A stretch of DNA of 64,000 nt from Streptomyces nymphaeiformis (lineage in GTDB: Bacteria > Actinomycetota > Actinomycetes > Streptomycetales > Streptomycetaceae): positions 806,001 to 870,000 of the forward strand of contig NZ_JACHJY010000002.1 in assembly GCF_014203895.1 (NCBI RefSeq). Reading direction: 5' to 3'. Of this stretch, positions 10,255-18,195 are shown in pieces. Every line of letters starts with the position of its first letter. Position 1 is the stretch's first letter. The notes under the pieces are model-generated. The model did not search any database. It was not told the origin of the DNA and saw nothing but the letters and a program-made list of their open reading frames with translations. The translations under genes and the position numbers were made by a program.

Positions 10255-10287
10255 GGTTCAAGGCGGTCGTCGCGGCGGCCTTGAACC
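10255..10287 (+). terminator. Perfect 10-bp hairpin after the zinc-ribbon gene
   Basis: GGTTCAAGGC (10255-10264) pairs with GCCTTGAACC (10278-10287) across a 13-base loop, 25 bases after the stop at 10230. There is no T run, as is usual in Streptomyces terminators. Confidence 0.5.
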
Positions 10288-11838
10288 ATGCGGAGCGCGG
10301 CTCACCGGCGAGCGACGCCAGTGCGCCGCGTCGGGGCGACAGGTGGCCGGCCGTGCCGCCTGCCACTGGCCGGCTGGGCCTGCCGACAGGGGCGAGCGGT
10401 TGTGGATCGCGGACGGCACCCTGATCCCGGTCCGCGACCGGAAGGCCGGCGCATCCTCGCTGGCCGAGGGCGCTTGCAGCGACACCGGCCTCGTCGCCCC
10501 CAGCGCAATCGCCCCCGGACGAGCCTCTGCCTGGCGAGGGGGAAGACAACGCCGAGCACCGATGCGTGTGGGATCGCGTCGAGCACGTCTTCGAGGCTTT
10601 GAAGGCGGGCCTTGGCTGACGTGGTGCTCGAGGAAGGTCGTGAGGGCGCGCTCGTATCGGTTGGGGTCCACGTTCCAGGATCCGGTGTGGCTCGCGCCGG
10701 GGACCGTGACGAGGGTGACGTCGTCGGGCCAGTCATGGGCGAACGCCGCGCTGGTGGCGTGGGGAACGATGGTGTCGGCGGTGCCGTGGAAGAGAAGCAC
10801 GGGCTGCTTCGGGCCGCCGCTGTGCCGGTTGGCGGTCAGGGTGTCGACGGCGTCGAGGTCAGCGCCGGAGCGGATTTCCACGAACGCGGAGACGACGTCG
10901 GTGACGGCTCCGGGCAGGGAGAATCCGTCGACGATCGTGCTGATGGCGGCGCGGTAGTCCAGTGCGGGGGAGTCCAGGACGACCCCGCGAACGAGACTGG
11001 TGTCCGTGGCGCGGTCCAGGTAGGTCTCGACGATGCCGCCGCCCATGGAGAACCCGTACAGGACCACGCCGGTGGCACCGCGGGTGCGGGCGTAGCGGAC
11101 GGCGGCGTCGAGGTCGTGCCACTCGGCGTCGCCGAACCGGCGTGTGGCGTGGGCGTCGTGGGGCGCGCCCGGGTCGTTGCGACAGGTGATGTCGAGGACG
11201 GGAAAGCCGAGCGTTTTCAGGTGCGGCATGGTCCGCAGGCCCGCGCTGCGGCCGGCGCCAAGTCCGTGGATCTGGATGATCCAGGTCTTCTCGCTGCCGG
11301 GTAGGAACCAGGCCGGCATCGGGCCGAGGTCGCCTGGGTAGGTGAGGTCCTGGTAGTCCAGTGCGAGGGTCCGTTTCGGGTCGCCGTCCCAGACGGTGAC
11401 GGAGACCTTCGCCTTGGCGCCGGCCGGGGGCGGCCCGTCATCGGTGGTGAGTTCACGGGTCACCGTGTTCCCGTCCGTTCGAAGGACCCGCCCGAGGACG
11501 CCCTGACGGCGCTCGCCTGCCTCACCCTCCTGCCAGATGAGCCCCCAGGTTCCCGGCAGGCCCGTTTCGGGGGTTGCGGGCAGCGTCACTGTTCCCTGCG
11601 AGGCAGCAACAATGCGGGTGTTCAACGGTGTGTCGTCGATCGGCTCGACGAACTTGCCCGTGATGACCCACAGGATCGCGGCCGCTGCGGACAACACGAG
11701 GACAAGCAGGGTCGCGACCACGAACAGGGCGCGTCGGCGCAGCCGGGACCGGCGGGACGGCAGGGGGTTGTCCGCCCCGGCTATGACGGGCGACTGCTGG
11801 GGTGTGGGCGGGGAACCTTCGCTGCCCATCTGCACCAT
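10258..11838 (-). CDS. Membrane-anchored alpha/beta hydrolase with IS-derived tail
   Basis: This protein is 526 residues as read. A transmembrane anchor lies at about 37-60. The alpha/beta-hydrolase fold has an oxyanion HGLGAG near 191, nucleophile Ser264 in GFSMGG, an acid Asp in HGTADTIVP and the catalytic His in GASHTGSW. It is likely an extracytoplasmic esterase or peptidase; the substrate is unknown. The natural fold ends near residue 407 (LEHHVSQ). The remaining 119 residues are antisense translation of a transposase remnant, so the original stop was lost to an insertion. AAGGA lies before the chosen ATG, and an in-frame ATG at 11829 is an alternative. Confidence 0.82.
   Translation of the reverse strand: MVQMGSEGSPPTPQQSPVIAGADNPLPSRRSRLRRRALFVVATLLVLVLSAAAAILWVITGKFVEPIDDTPLNTRIVAASQGTVTLPATPETGLPGTWGLIWQEGEAGERRQGVLGRVLRTDGNTVTRELTTDDGPPPAGAKAKVSVTVWDGDPKRTLALDYQDLTYPGDLGPMPAWFLPGSEKTWIIQIHGLGAGRSAGLRTMPHLKTLGFPVLDITCRNDPGAPHDAHATRRFGDAEWHDLDAAVRYARTRGATGVVLYGFSMGGGIVETYLDRATDTSLVRGVVLDSPALDYRAAISTIVDGFSLPGAVTDVVSAFVEIRSGADLDAVDTLTANRHSGGPKQPVLLFHGTADTIVPHATSAAFAHDWPDDVTLVTVPGASHTGSWNVDPNRYERALTTFLEHHVSQGPPSKPRRRARRDPTRIGARRCLPPRQAEARPGAIALGATRPVSLQAPSASEDAPAFRSRTGIRVPSAIHNRSPLSAGPAGQWQAARPATCRPDAAHWRRSPVSRAPHGSRPPRRPP
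10396..10616 (+). pseudogene. IS5-family transposase remnant (core and C-terminus)
   Basis: The frame contains LWIADGTLIPVRDRK, the catalytic-Asp region of IS5-type transposases, then jumps after a deletion to a degenerate AEHRCVWDRVEHVFEALK end segment (normally RARVEHVFARMK). Most of the catalytic domain is missing. It abuts the 3' end of the opposing hydrolase gene and has altered its C-terminus. Confidence 0.7.
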
Positions 11839-11978
11839 CCATCCTTTGTCGCAAGGGCGCGTAAAGCGCAGGCTCTGTACCCGGGTTGAAGTGATGTGCA
11901 CGCGGGTTCTCACGGCTCGCCCGCGACTGTTCTGGGGTGCCCGTCAGGGTTCTGGTTCAGGGCCCCGACCGTGTGCGA

Positions 11979-12314
11979 CTACGTGGCGTGGGGCGGAGTG
12001 CCCGGTGGGTTCGGAGAGGCTGGCTCGTGTTCCGCCAGGACGCGGTCGGCGGCGTGGTGGGGGCAGGAGACGGCATGCCACGTCACGCTGAGTCGGTCCC
12101 CGTCCAGGGCGAGAGTGCGGGTCTGACCGTCAGCCGGTCCCGCCGCGCAGTGCGGGCACACGAGGGTGTGCGTTCGCAGTGTTTCCGGTGGTGGACCCTG
12201 TGCCGGGTCGTTTTTGTCCGGCTCCGGCCAGCGACCGAAGGATCCGTTGGTGCCGGGACCGGGGGCGCCGAGTACACCCGGGCCCTTCGTACGGTGGGGC
12301 GGCATCGGGATCAC
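11979..12314 (-). CDS. Small CPHC-motif protein of unknown function
   Basis: This 111-residue protein starts at a GTG with a well-placed GAGGAG. The N-terminal half is Pro/Gly-rich (KGPGVLGAPGPGTNGS). The C-terminal half has CPHC and CPHH (about residues 57 and 88), which could bind one zinc. It lies between the hydrolase and the MMPL exporter on the same strand but with wide gaps. I recognise no family. Confidence 0.5.
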   Translation of the reverse strand: MIPMPPHRTKGPGVLGAPGPGTNGSFGRWPEPDKNDPAQGPPPETLRTHTLVCPHCAAGPADGQTRTLALDGDRLSVTWHAVSCPHHAADRVLAEHEPASPNPPGTPPHAT

Positions 12315-12514
12315 TCGGCGTCTCCTCAAAACCACTGTGCGCTCTGCAAGTCGATCGATCACTTCATGGTTCGTCTCGCACAGCACCTGCAGTGCGAGTT
12401 GTCCCGCCTGCCCGGGCCCACTGCCCAGCCCGGTGCAAGCGGGCGGGGCAGCGGCCTCCGGGAGTCCATGGCCGGTGCCTCTGGCCCCAGAGGCACGCCG
12501 TGGCAGGCGGGCGG

Positions 12515-14701
12515 TCAGGTCCGGGTGGCGGCGACGGGCTCCTTGGAGTCCGGGACCGTGGGTGCGACGGTCGTCGTGGTGCCTTCGATGTCGACGTGGG
12601 GGACGAGTCGGTCCAGGCGTGCGGGGAGGGACCAGGCGCGGTCTCCGAGGATGGCCAGGGCAGCGGGGACGAGGGTGAGGCGTACGAGGAAGGCGTCGAT
12701 GAGGACGCCGACGGTGAGGGCGAAGCCGATGGACTTGATGACGGGGTCGGGGCTGAAGATGAATCCGCCGAAGACGGCGGCCATGATGAGTGCGGCAGCG
12801 GTGACGACGCGTCCGCTGCGGGCGAGGCCGTGGGTGATGGCCTCGTGCGCGTTGCCGGTGTGCTGGTAGTGCTCGCGGATCCGGGAGACGAGGAAGACCT
12901 CGTAGTCCATGGCGAGTCCGAAGAGCACGCCGATGACCAGGACGGGCAGGAAGCACAGGATCGGGGCGGCTGCGGCGAGCTGGACGACGCCGGCGAGGTG
13001 TCCGTCCTGAAAGACCCACACGACCGCTCCGAGGCTGGCGGCGATGGACAGCAGGAATCCCACGATCGCCTTGAGGGGGACGAGCAGGGACCGGAAGGCG
13101 ATGGTCAGGAGGAGCAGGGCAAGCAGGACGGTGATGCAGAGCAGCAGGGGCAGTGCGTCGGCGAGCTTGGCGGAGATGTCGATGGTGGCGGCGGTCGCGC
13201 CCGCCACGTACATGGTGCCGCCGGCATCGGTCACGGTCTGGTGGCCGTCGCGCAGACGGTGGACGAGGTCGGTGGTGGCGTCGTCGTCGGGGCCGGTGGT
13301 GGGCACGATGCCGAGCAGCGCGACGGATCCGTCCGCGTTGGTGACCGGAGGAGCGACGACGGCGACGCCCTTCTCGGCGGTCAGCGTGGTGCGCAGGCCG
13401 TCGAGGACCTGCTGGCGTTCGGCAGCGGGAAGATCGGCGACGACCACGGCCAGAGTGGCGTTGAAGCCGGGGCCGAAGCCTTCGGCGAGCAGCTGGTATC
13501 CACGATGCTGGGTGCTGGCGACGGGCTGGCTCTCGTTGCCGGGCAGTCCGAGACGGAGGTTGCGCGCGGGCAGGGCGAGCGTGGTCAGCAGGACGGTACC
13601 GGTGAGAAGGACGATGACGGGGCGGCGGGTGACGCCCCGGGCCCAGGCCATGCTCCATGCTCCGGCCGGCTTCCTTGTGGTCGGGCGGAGCCGGGGCCGG
13701 AGGCGTTCACCCGAGTAGGACAGGAGAGCCGGAACCAGGGTGACCGCGACCGTCACGGCGACGAGCACGGTGAACGCGGCGGCCAGACCCATGACGGCAA
13801 GGAACGGGATCCCGGTCAGCGCCAGGGCGGCCAGCGCGGTCACGACGGTCAGGCCGGCGAAGAGGACTGCGGTCCCGGCCGTGGCGGTGGCCCGCGCGAT
13901 CGCCTCCTCCACGCGGGTGCCGGGATCGGCCAGCAGCTCGCGATGGCGGGAGATGACGAACAGGGCGTAGTCGATTCCCACGGCCAGGCCGATCATCAGG
14001 GCCAGCACGGTGGCCGTGTTGGTCATCTCCACGAAGCCCGACACGAAAAGGACCCCCATCACACCGACGGCGACACCCACCAGTGCGGTGAGCAGGGGCA
14101 GTCCGGCGGCCAACAGCGAACCGAGGGTGACGGCCAGAACGACGAACGCGACGATCACACCGACGATCTCTCCGGCGCCACCGATCCCGCCGCCCGCGAC
14201 AGGCAGCACCGAACCGCCGAACTCGACCTGCAGACCGGCCTCACGCAGCGGCTCCACCGCCCCGGACAGAGCCGACCTGGCCGACTCCGTCACCTCGGAG
14301 GCCGGCTGAGCGAACTGGACATCCGCGTACCCGATCCTACGGTCCGCCGACAGCGCCCCTCCCGTCTCCGGCCCGGCGACATGCACCACCCCCGGAACCC
14401 GGGCAACGGAATCCAACGCGCCCGCCAATGCTTCGCGGGCGCCAGCCTCCGTCAGAGTGCGCCCCTCAGGCGCGGCGATGATCACGCGCGCGGAACCACC
14501 GGAGGCAGCCGGAAACTTCCGGGCGAGGAGTTCCTGCGCCTGCTGCGACTCAATGCCAGGCACGGAGTACGTGGTGCCCAGCTGTCCGCCCAGCGCACCA
14601 CCCAACGTGCTGACCACCACAACCAGCAACAGCCACGCCAGCAGCACCCGGCCCCGACGCCGCGCCGCCCAGCGCCCCAGTTCATACAGCCGTCCGGCCA
14701 C
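12515..14701 (-). CDS. MMPL/RND-type membrane exporter
   Basis: This 728-residue inner-membrane transporter resembles actinobacterial MMPL proteins. It has one N-terminal membrane segment (RVLLAWLLLVVVV), a large extracytoplasmic loop, a five-helix block (about 170-340), a second loop and a second helix block (about 500-690). GLAVGIDYALFVISRHRE and GLAMDYEVFLVSRIREHY are the conserved proton-relay Asp-Tyr segments in the two halves. It likely exports a lipid or a lipophilic compound. The GTG at 14701 with GAAGGAG is preferred to the upstream ATG. A divergent TetR gene starts 95 bp away and probably represses it, as is common for such exporters. Confidence 0.88.
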   Translation of the reverse strand: MAGRLYELGRWAARRRGRVLLAWLLLVVVVSTLGGALGGQLGTTYSVPGIESQQAQELLARKFPAASGGSARVIIAAPEGRTLTEAGAREALAGALDSVARVPGVVHVAGPETGGALSADRRIGYADVQFAQPASEVTESARSALSGAVEPLREAGLQVEFGGSVLPVAGGGIGGAGEIVGVIVAFVVLAVTLGSLLAAGLPLLTALVGVAVGVMGVLFVSGFVEMTNTATVLALMIGLAVGIDYALFVISRHRELLADPGTRVEEAIARATATAGTAVLFAGLTVVTALAALALTGIPFLAVMGLAAAFTVLVAVTVAVTLVPALLSYSGERLRPRLRPTTRKPAGAWSMAWARGVTRRPVIVLLTGTVLLTTLALPARNLRLGLPGNESQPVASTQHRGYQLLAEGFGPGFNATLAVVVADLPAAERQQVLDGLRTTLTAEKGVAVVAPPVTNADGSVALLGIVPTTGPDDDATTDLVHRLRDGHQTVTDAGGTMYVAGATAATIDISAKLADALPLLLCITVLLALLLLTIAFRSLLVPLKAIVGFLLSIAASLGAVVWVFQDGHLAGVVQLAAAAPILCFLPVLVIGVLFGLAMDYEVFLVSRIREHYQHTGNAHEAITHGLARSGRVVTAAALIMAAVFGGFIFSPDPVIKSIGFALTVGVLIDAFLVRLTLVPAALAILGDRAWSLPARLDRLVPHVDIEGTTTTVAPTVPDSKEPVAATRT

Positions 14702-14739
14702 GCCTATCGCTCCTTCTCCCAGCAACATCAGATTTATGC

Positions 14740-14770
14740 ATCCTAGGATAAAAATGCACTGCATGGCATT
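14740..14770. promoter_or_regulatory. Two dyads between MMPL and TetR genes
   Basis: ATCCTAGGAT (14740-14749) is a perfect palindrome. AATGC-AC-TGCA-TG-GCATT (14753-14770) is an 18-bp near-palindrome with 14 matching positions. Both lie in the 95-bp divergent gap, which is AT-rich for this genome, and are good candidates for the adjacent TetR protein's operators. Confidence 0.5.
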
Positions 14771-14796
14771 TACTGTTCCAGAGGTAGGGTTCCGCC

Positions 14797-15387
14797 ATGG
14801 ACCAACCGGGGCTGAGGGAGCGCGGAAAGCGGCGCCGCAGGGAAGCGATCACGCGGGCGGCCTACCGCCTCTTCGCCGAACGCGGCTACGGCCCCACGAC
14901 GATCGACGACATCGCTCAGGCCGCCGAGGTCGCGCGCCGTACCGTGACCTTGTACTTCCCCACCAAGCAGGATCTCGCCCTGGCCCGCACGGCCGACTCA
15001 CTCCAGCGCCTGACGGACGCCCTGACGGACCGCCCCGACGGCGTGAGCACGCTGGACGCCGTCAAGGCGTGGCTGGACCAGGAGATCAAGGCAGCCACAG
15101 AGCTCGACCTCCTGGAACATCGCATGTTCGAGGCCAACCCCGAACTCCAGGCCCTGCGGAGCATTCACTACTCCGACGCAGTCCGGGCGGGCACCGCATC
15201 GATCGCCCGCGACATCGGAGCGGCCCCCGACGATGCCGGGCCCGCCCTCGCCGCCGCTGCCATCGTCGCCGTCATCACCCAGGCATACGCCACAGCCGAG
15301 AACCAGGACGCAGAACAGGCCCTGCGGACCGGCTTCGCCTTCCTCGAAGCCGGCATCGCATCTCTCGCCCAACCATCGAAACCCTGA
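14797..15387 (+). CDS. TetR-family repressor of the MMPL exporter
   Basis: This 196-residue protein has a textbook TetR DNA-binding domain: AITRAAYRLFAERGYG, then TIDDIAQAAEVARRTVTLYF and KQDLAL within residues 15-65. A helical effector domain follows. Divergent orientation to the MMPL gene and palindromes in the gap argue for local control of export. The effector is probably a substrate of the pump, but this is inference. Confidence 0.88.
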   Translation: MDQPGLRERGKRRRREAITRAAYRLFAERGYGPTTIDDIAQAAEVARRTVTLYFPTKQDLALARTADSLQRLTDALTDRPDGVSTLDAVKAWLDQEIKAATELDLLEHRMFEANPELQALRSIHYSDAVRAGTASIARDIGAAPDDAGPALAAAAIVAVITQAYATAENQDAEQALRTGFAFLEAGIASLAQPSKP

Positions 15388-15949
15388 GGGGCCGTCGCCC
15401 TCGGAGGGCCTTCTCCCGACCGCCACCGAGTGCGCGGGCTGATCGTTTTCGGCTGCCCCTGGGATCGTTCGGATCTGCTGTGCCGCGCCAGCCTGTGCGA
15501 TCTGCCGGGGAGAAGGTGGATCGTCTCCACGGACAGGCAGGCGCCAGGGCTCGGCCAGGCCACCTTCTCCGTCGACGGCGCTTGGCAGGGCGGCTGCCGG
15601 CGCACCGCGCAGACCGGCGTGCGGTCGAAGTCCTTGCCGCTGAGCAGGGCCGCGACGGTGAGTAGATCGTCGTCGGCGACGACGCCGCGTTCACGGGTGT
15701 GGGGGGCGGAACGGTGAGTGCCCCTTGCCCTGGAACCGGGGTCGGCGTTGACCACGTCCACCTGGACGTCCGCGAGAACGCCGAGGGGATACCGCTGCCA
15801 TGAGGCTTCCACCCGCTGCCTCCGGGTGCTTCGAACGGCTCCAGGTTCAAGTCCCGGCCGGGAGCGAGGAGTCCGTGTCACTCCGCGCTGGGGAGGCCAC
15901 GGAAGCGCCCGGCCCGGTCGTACCCGGCATCGAGACTCCGAAGGTCCCG
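15388..15949. other. No recognisable gene
   Basis: Long open frames occur on both strands only as an effect of high GC. I see no convincing protein, RNA or repeat. The 16225-16514 stretch after the next remnant is likewise empty. Confidence 0.5.
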
Positions 15950-16224
15950 GACACCACGGGCCACCGTCAGCAGTGCTCCCCGCTGTCGCCCGTCGAGCGG
16001 TGGAGTGGCACGCCGACCGGGGCCGCGGCCGGCCTCCTCGCGCTGGCCGTGCTGTTCTGCCTGATGTGGCGGTCGGCGGCCTGCTCGGGGACCTGCTGGA
16101 GTCGATGGCCAAGCGGGGCGCCCGCGCCAAGGACGCCGGCCGGTGGCTGCCCGGCTCCGGTGGCCTCCTCGACCGGATCGACTCCCTGCCGATCGCCCTG
16201 GCGGTCCTGTTGGTGCTGGAATGA
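15950..16224 (+). pseudogene. Phosphatidate cytidylyltransferase (CdsA-like) C-terminal remnant
   Basis: One frame has a last membrane segment (GLLALAVLFCLMW). After a frameshift near 16065 a second frame gives GGLLGDLLESMAKR, KDAGRWLPGSGGLLDRID and a final hydrophobic ALAVLLVLE. That is the family's C-terminal signature (KR-x-KD...PG-GG-DR-D). The N-terminal two thirds are missing. It is a decayed extra copy, not the essential enzyme. Confidence 0.72.
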
Positions 16225-16514
16225 ACCCCGGGGCGCAGTGGGCCCTATGACGGGGGGTTAGGTGCGACCGGCCGGGGGAGCCGGGGACCGGCTCCTTCCC
16301 GTACACGCCGGCCCCGCGCAGCGGCCGCGACCGGGCCGGGTCCGGGCTCGGTCCACGCTCACCCATGACGGGCGGGACCGGCCGGCCGGCCCGGGAGAGA
16401 CGGTGCGGACGAGGACGTGGACCTCGGCCGTCCGGCCCGCCGTGGAATCCCGCTACGGCGCGCAGGACCTGGAGTCCGTGCACCCGGCGGCCCCGGTGAC
16501 GACGACCCGCGGGG

Positions 16515-17156
16515 TCACGCGCGCTCCTCGGCGGGGGCGGTGGGAAGGGTGATCCCCGCGATGACGTCGGCAGGCGCCAGGGCGGGCAGGATACATCGCC
16601 ACATGTCGGCGATCCGGCACGGCAGGTCGGTCCGGCTGGTGGAGAGCTGCGACATGATCTGGGTGCCGGTGTAGGCGGCCACCAGCAGGGAGGCGAAGGC
16701 GGTCTCGTCGGCCCCGGGCAGGAGCTGGCCCTTGCTCCGCGCGGCGACCAGCTCGTCGTGGAACTTCCGGGCCCACCACTCGTAGATCGCGTACTCGTGG
16801 AGGTCGGCCTCGTTCTGCTCGACGGCGAGCCGGACGCCCGCGCGCAGCAGGGTGTTCTGCTGCATCTCCACGGCGAGGTAGGAGGTCATGTCGATCAGGT
16901 GCTGCAGGCCGGGCTCCCCGGGAGGGAACTCCAGGTCCTTGGCCTGCTCGTGGATCACCGCGCGGGCGAGCCCCTCCTTGGACTTGAAGTGGAAGTACAC
17001 CGACCCGGTCGTCAGGCCGACCCGGTCGATGATCTTCAGGATGCTCGCCCGGGTGTAGCCGACCTCGTCGAACACCTCCGCGGCGGCCCGGAGAAGGACC
17101 TCCCGCGTGCGGACGGCGCGCTGCTGCATGGTCCGAGTGCCCTCTTCCACCTGCAC
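16515..17156 (-). CDS. Gamma-butyrolactone receptor-type TetR regulator (ArpA/ScbR family)
   Basis: This 213-residue repressor is expected to release DNA on binding a gamma-butyrolactone signal. The N-terminal helix-turn-helix reads RTREVLLRAAAEVFDEVGY, then SILKIIDRVGLTTGSVYFHF and SKEGLARAVI, typical of ArpA-type receptors, followed by a helical ligand domain of normal length. The GTG at 17156 follows GAGAGGG; an ATG at 17129 is an alternative. It is divergent from an AfsA-like synthase gene, the classic scbR/scbA arrangement, with a 70-bp AT-rich gap. It probably regulates itself, the synthase and the adjacent metabolic genes. Confidence 0.88.
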   Translation of the reverse strand: MQVEEGTRTMQQRAVRTREVLLRAAAEVFDEVGYTRASILKIIDRVGLTTGSVYFHFKSKEGLARAVIHEQAKDLEFPPGEPGLQHLIDMTSYLAVEMQQNTLLRAGVRLAVEQNEADLHEYAIYEWWARKFHDELVAARSKGQLLPGADETAFASLLVAAYTGTQIMSQLSTSRTDLPCRIADMWRCILPALAPADVIAGITLPTAPAEERA

Positions 17157-17181
17157 CTGATCCCTCTCGACAAAATAAAAT

Positions 17182-17197
17182 AATGACCTCTATCATT
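17182..17197. promoter_or_regulatory. Inverted repeat in the receptor/synthase gap
   Basis: AATGA-CCTCTA-TCATT lies in an AT-rich 70-bp gap (CAAAATAAAATAATG just left). It is where an autoregulatory element for the butyrolactone receptor would be expected. It does not closely match the published ARE consensus, so identity is tentative. Confidence 0.4.
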
Positions 17198-17226
17198 TCA
17201 TGACGTGCGCTGACACGCCAGGGTGA

Positions 17227-18183
17227 GTGGCTCATGAACCGGTTGGGGGAACTGCCTTGTCCTCGCTTGACCTCGTCCACGACGAGGCGGCCTTATCCGC
17301 CGCACACGTGCCCCAGGTCTTCACCCACAAGACGAACCCGTCGGAAGTCCTGCTCACCGGCTGGTGCCGGACGGGACCCGACGCCTTCGCCGTCACGGCC
17401 CGCTGGCCGCGGGCCCACGGGTTCTACGTCCACCGCGACGGCCTGCTCGACCCCCTGCTCCTGAGCGAGTCGATACGCCAGACACTGCCCCTGCTCTCGC
17501 ACGCCGAGTACGGCGTACCGCTCGACCACCACCTGCTCTGGCAGGACTTCCGCTGGGAGCTCGACCCCGCCGCGGCACGCGACGAAGGCCACGGCGCCGA
17601 CGTCGAGTTACGCATCACCGCCACCGACGTGAAGTACCGCGGGACGCGAGCCGCGGCCCTCGTCCTGCACGTGGAGGCATGGCGGCAGGGCGCCCGACTG
17701 GCCGAGGCCCGGACGCACTTCACCGTCCAGGACCCCGCCGTGTACCGGCGGCTGCGCGGACGGTACGCCGACCTCGTGCTCGCCAACGCCCGCGCCCTTC
17801 CCGCCCCGCCGCCCGCTCCCGCTCCGGTGAGGGGCGGACGACACGACGAGGACGTCGTGCTCGCACGCGCGGACGGCGAGGGCCGCTGGCAACTGCGGGT
17901 GGACACCTCCCACCCGATCCTCTTCGACCACCCGGTCGACCACGCCCCGGGAATGCTGCTGCTGGAAGCCGCGCGCCAGGCCGCACAGGCCTCGTCGCCC
18001 CGGCCGACCGCGGTCGTGGGCATGGAAGCCGTCTTCACCCGGTACGCGGAACTCGACGCGCCGTGCTGGATCGACGCCCGCCCGCTCCCCGGCGCCCCGA
18101 CCGGCCGGCAGCGGATCCTGGTCACCGCCCGGCAGCACGACGAGGAGATCTTCACCGATGTCGTCACCCTGGGCGAAGTCTGA
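17227..18183 (+). CDS. AfsA/ScbA-type gamma-butyrolactone biosynthesis protein
   Basis: This 318-residue enzyme is expected to join a beta-keto acyl chain to dihydroxyacetone phosphate, the first step of A-factor-type signal synthesis. Two AfsA hot-dog repeats are visible. The first contains VFTHKTNPSEVLLTGW (about 31-46) and DPLLLSESIRQ. The second has SHPILFDHPVDHAPGMLLLEAARQ (about 237-260). Two in-frame TTA codons (17293 and 17608) would make translation depend on the bldA tRNA. The GTG start is plausible; a TTG at 17257 behind GGGGGA is an alternative. A flavoprotein gene follows after 12 bases, probably co-transcribed. Confidence 0.9.
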   Translation: MAHEPVGGTALSSLDLVHDEAALSAAHVPQVFTHKTNPSEVLLTGWCRTGPDAFAVTARWPRAHGFYVHRDGLLDPLLLSESIRQTLPLLSHAEYGVPLDHHLLWQDFRWELDPAAARDEGHGADVELRITATDVKYRGTRAAALVLHVEAWRQGARLAEARTHFTVQDPAVYRRLRGRYADLVLANARALPAPPPAPAPVRGGRHDEDVVLARADGEGRWQLRVDTSHPILFDHPVDHAPGMLLLEAARQAAQASSPRPTAVVGMEAVFTRYAELDAPCWIDARPLPGAPTGRQRILVTARQHDEEIFTDVVTLGEV

Positions 18184-18195
18184 GGGCACGCACAC

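Noticed and set aside
12179..14746. 855-codon plus-strand open frame
   Set aside because: Antisense shadow of the MMPL exporter; Gly/Asp/Gln-rich composition without any fold.
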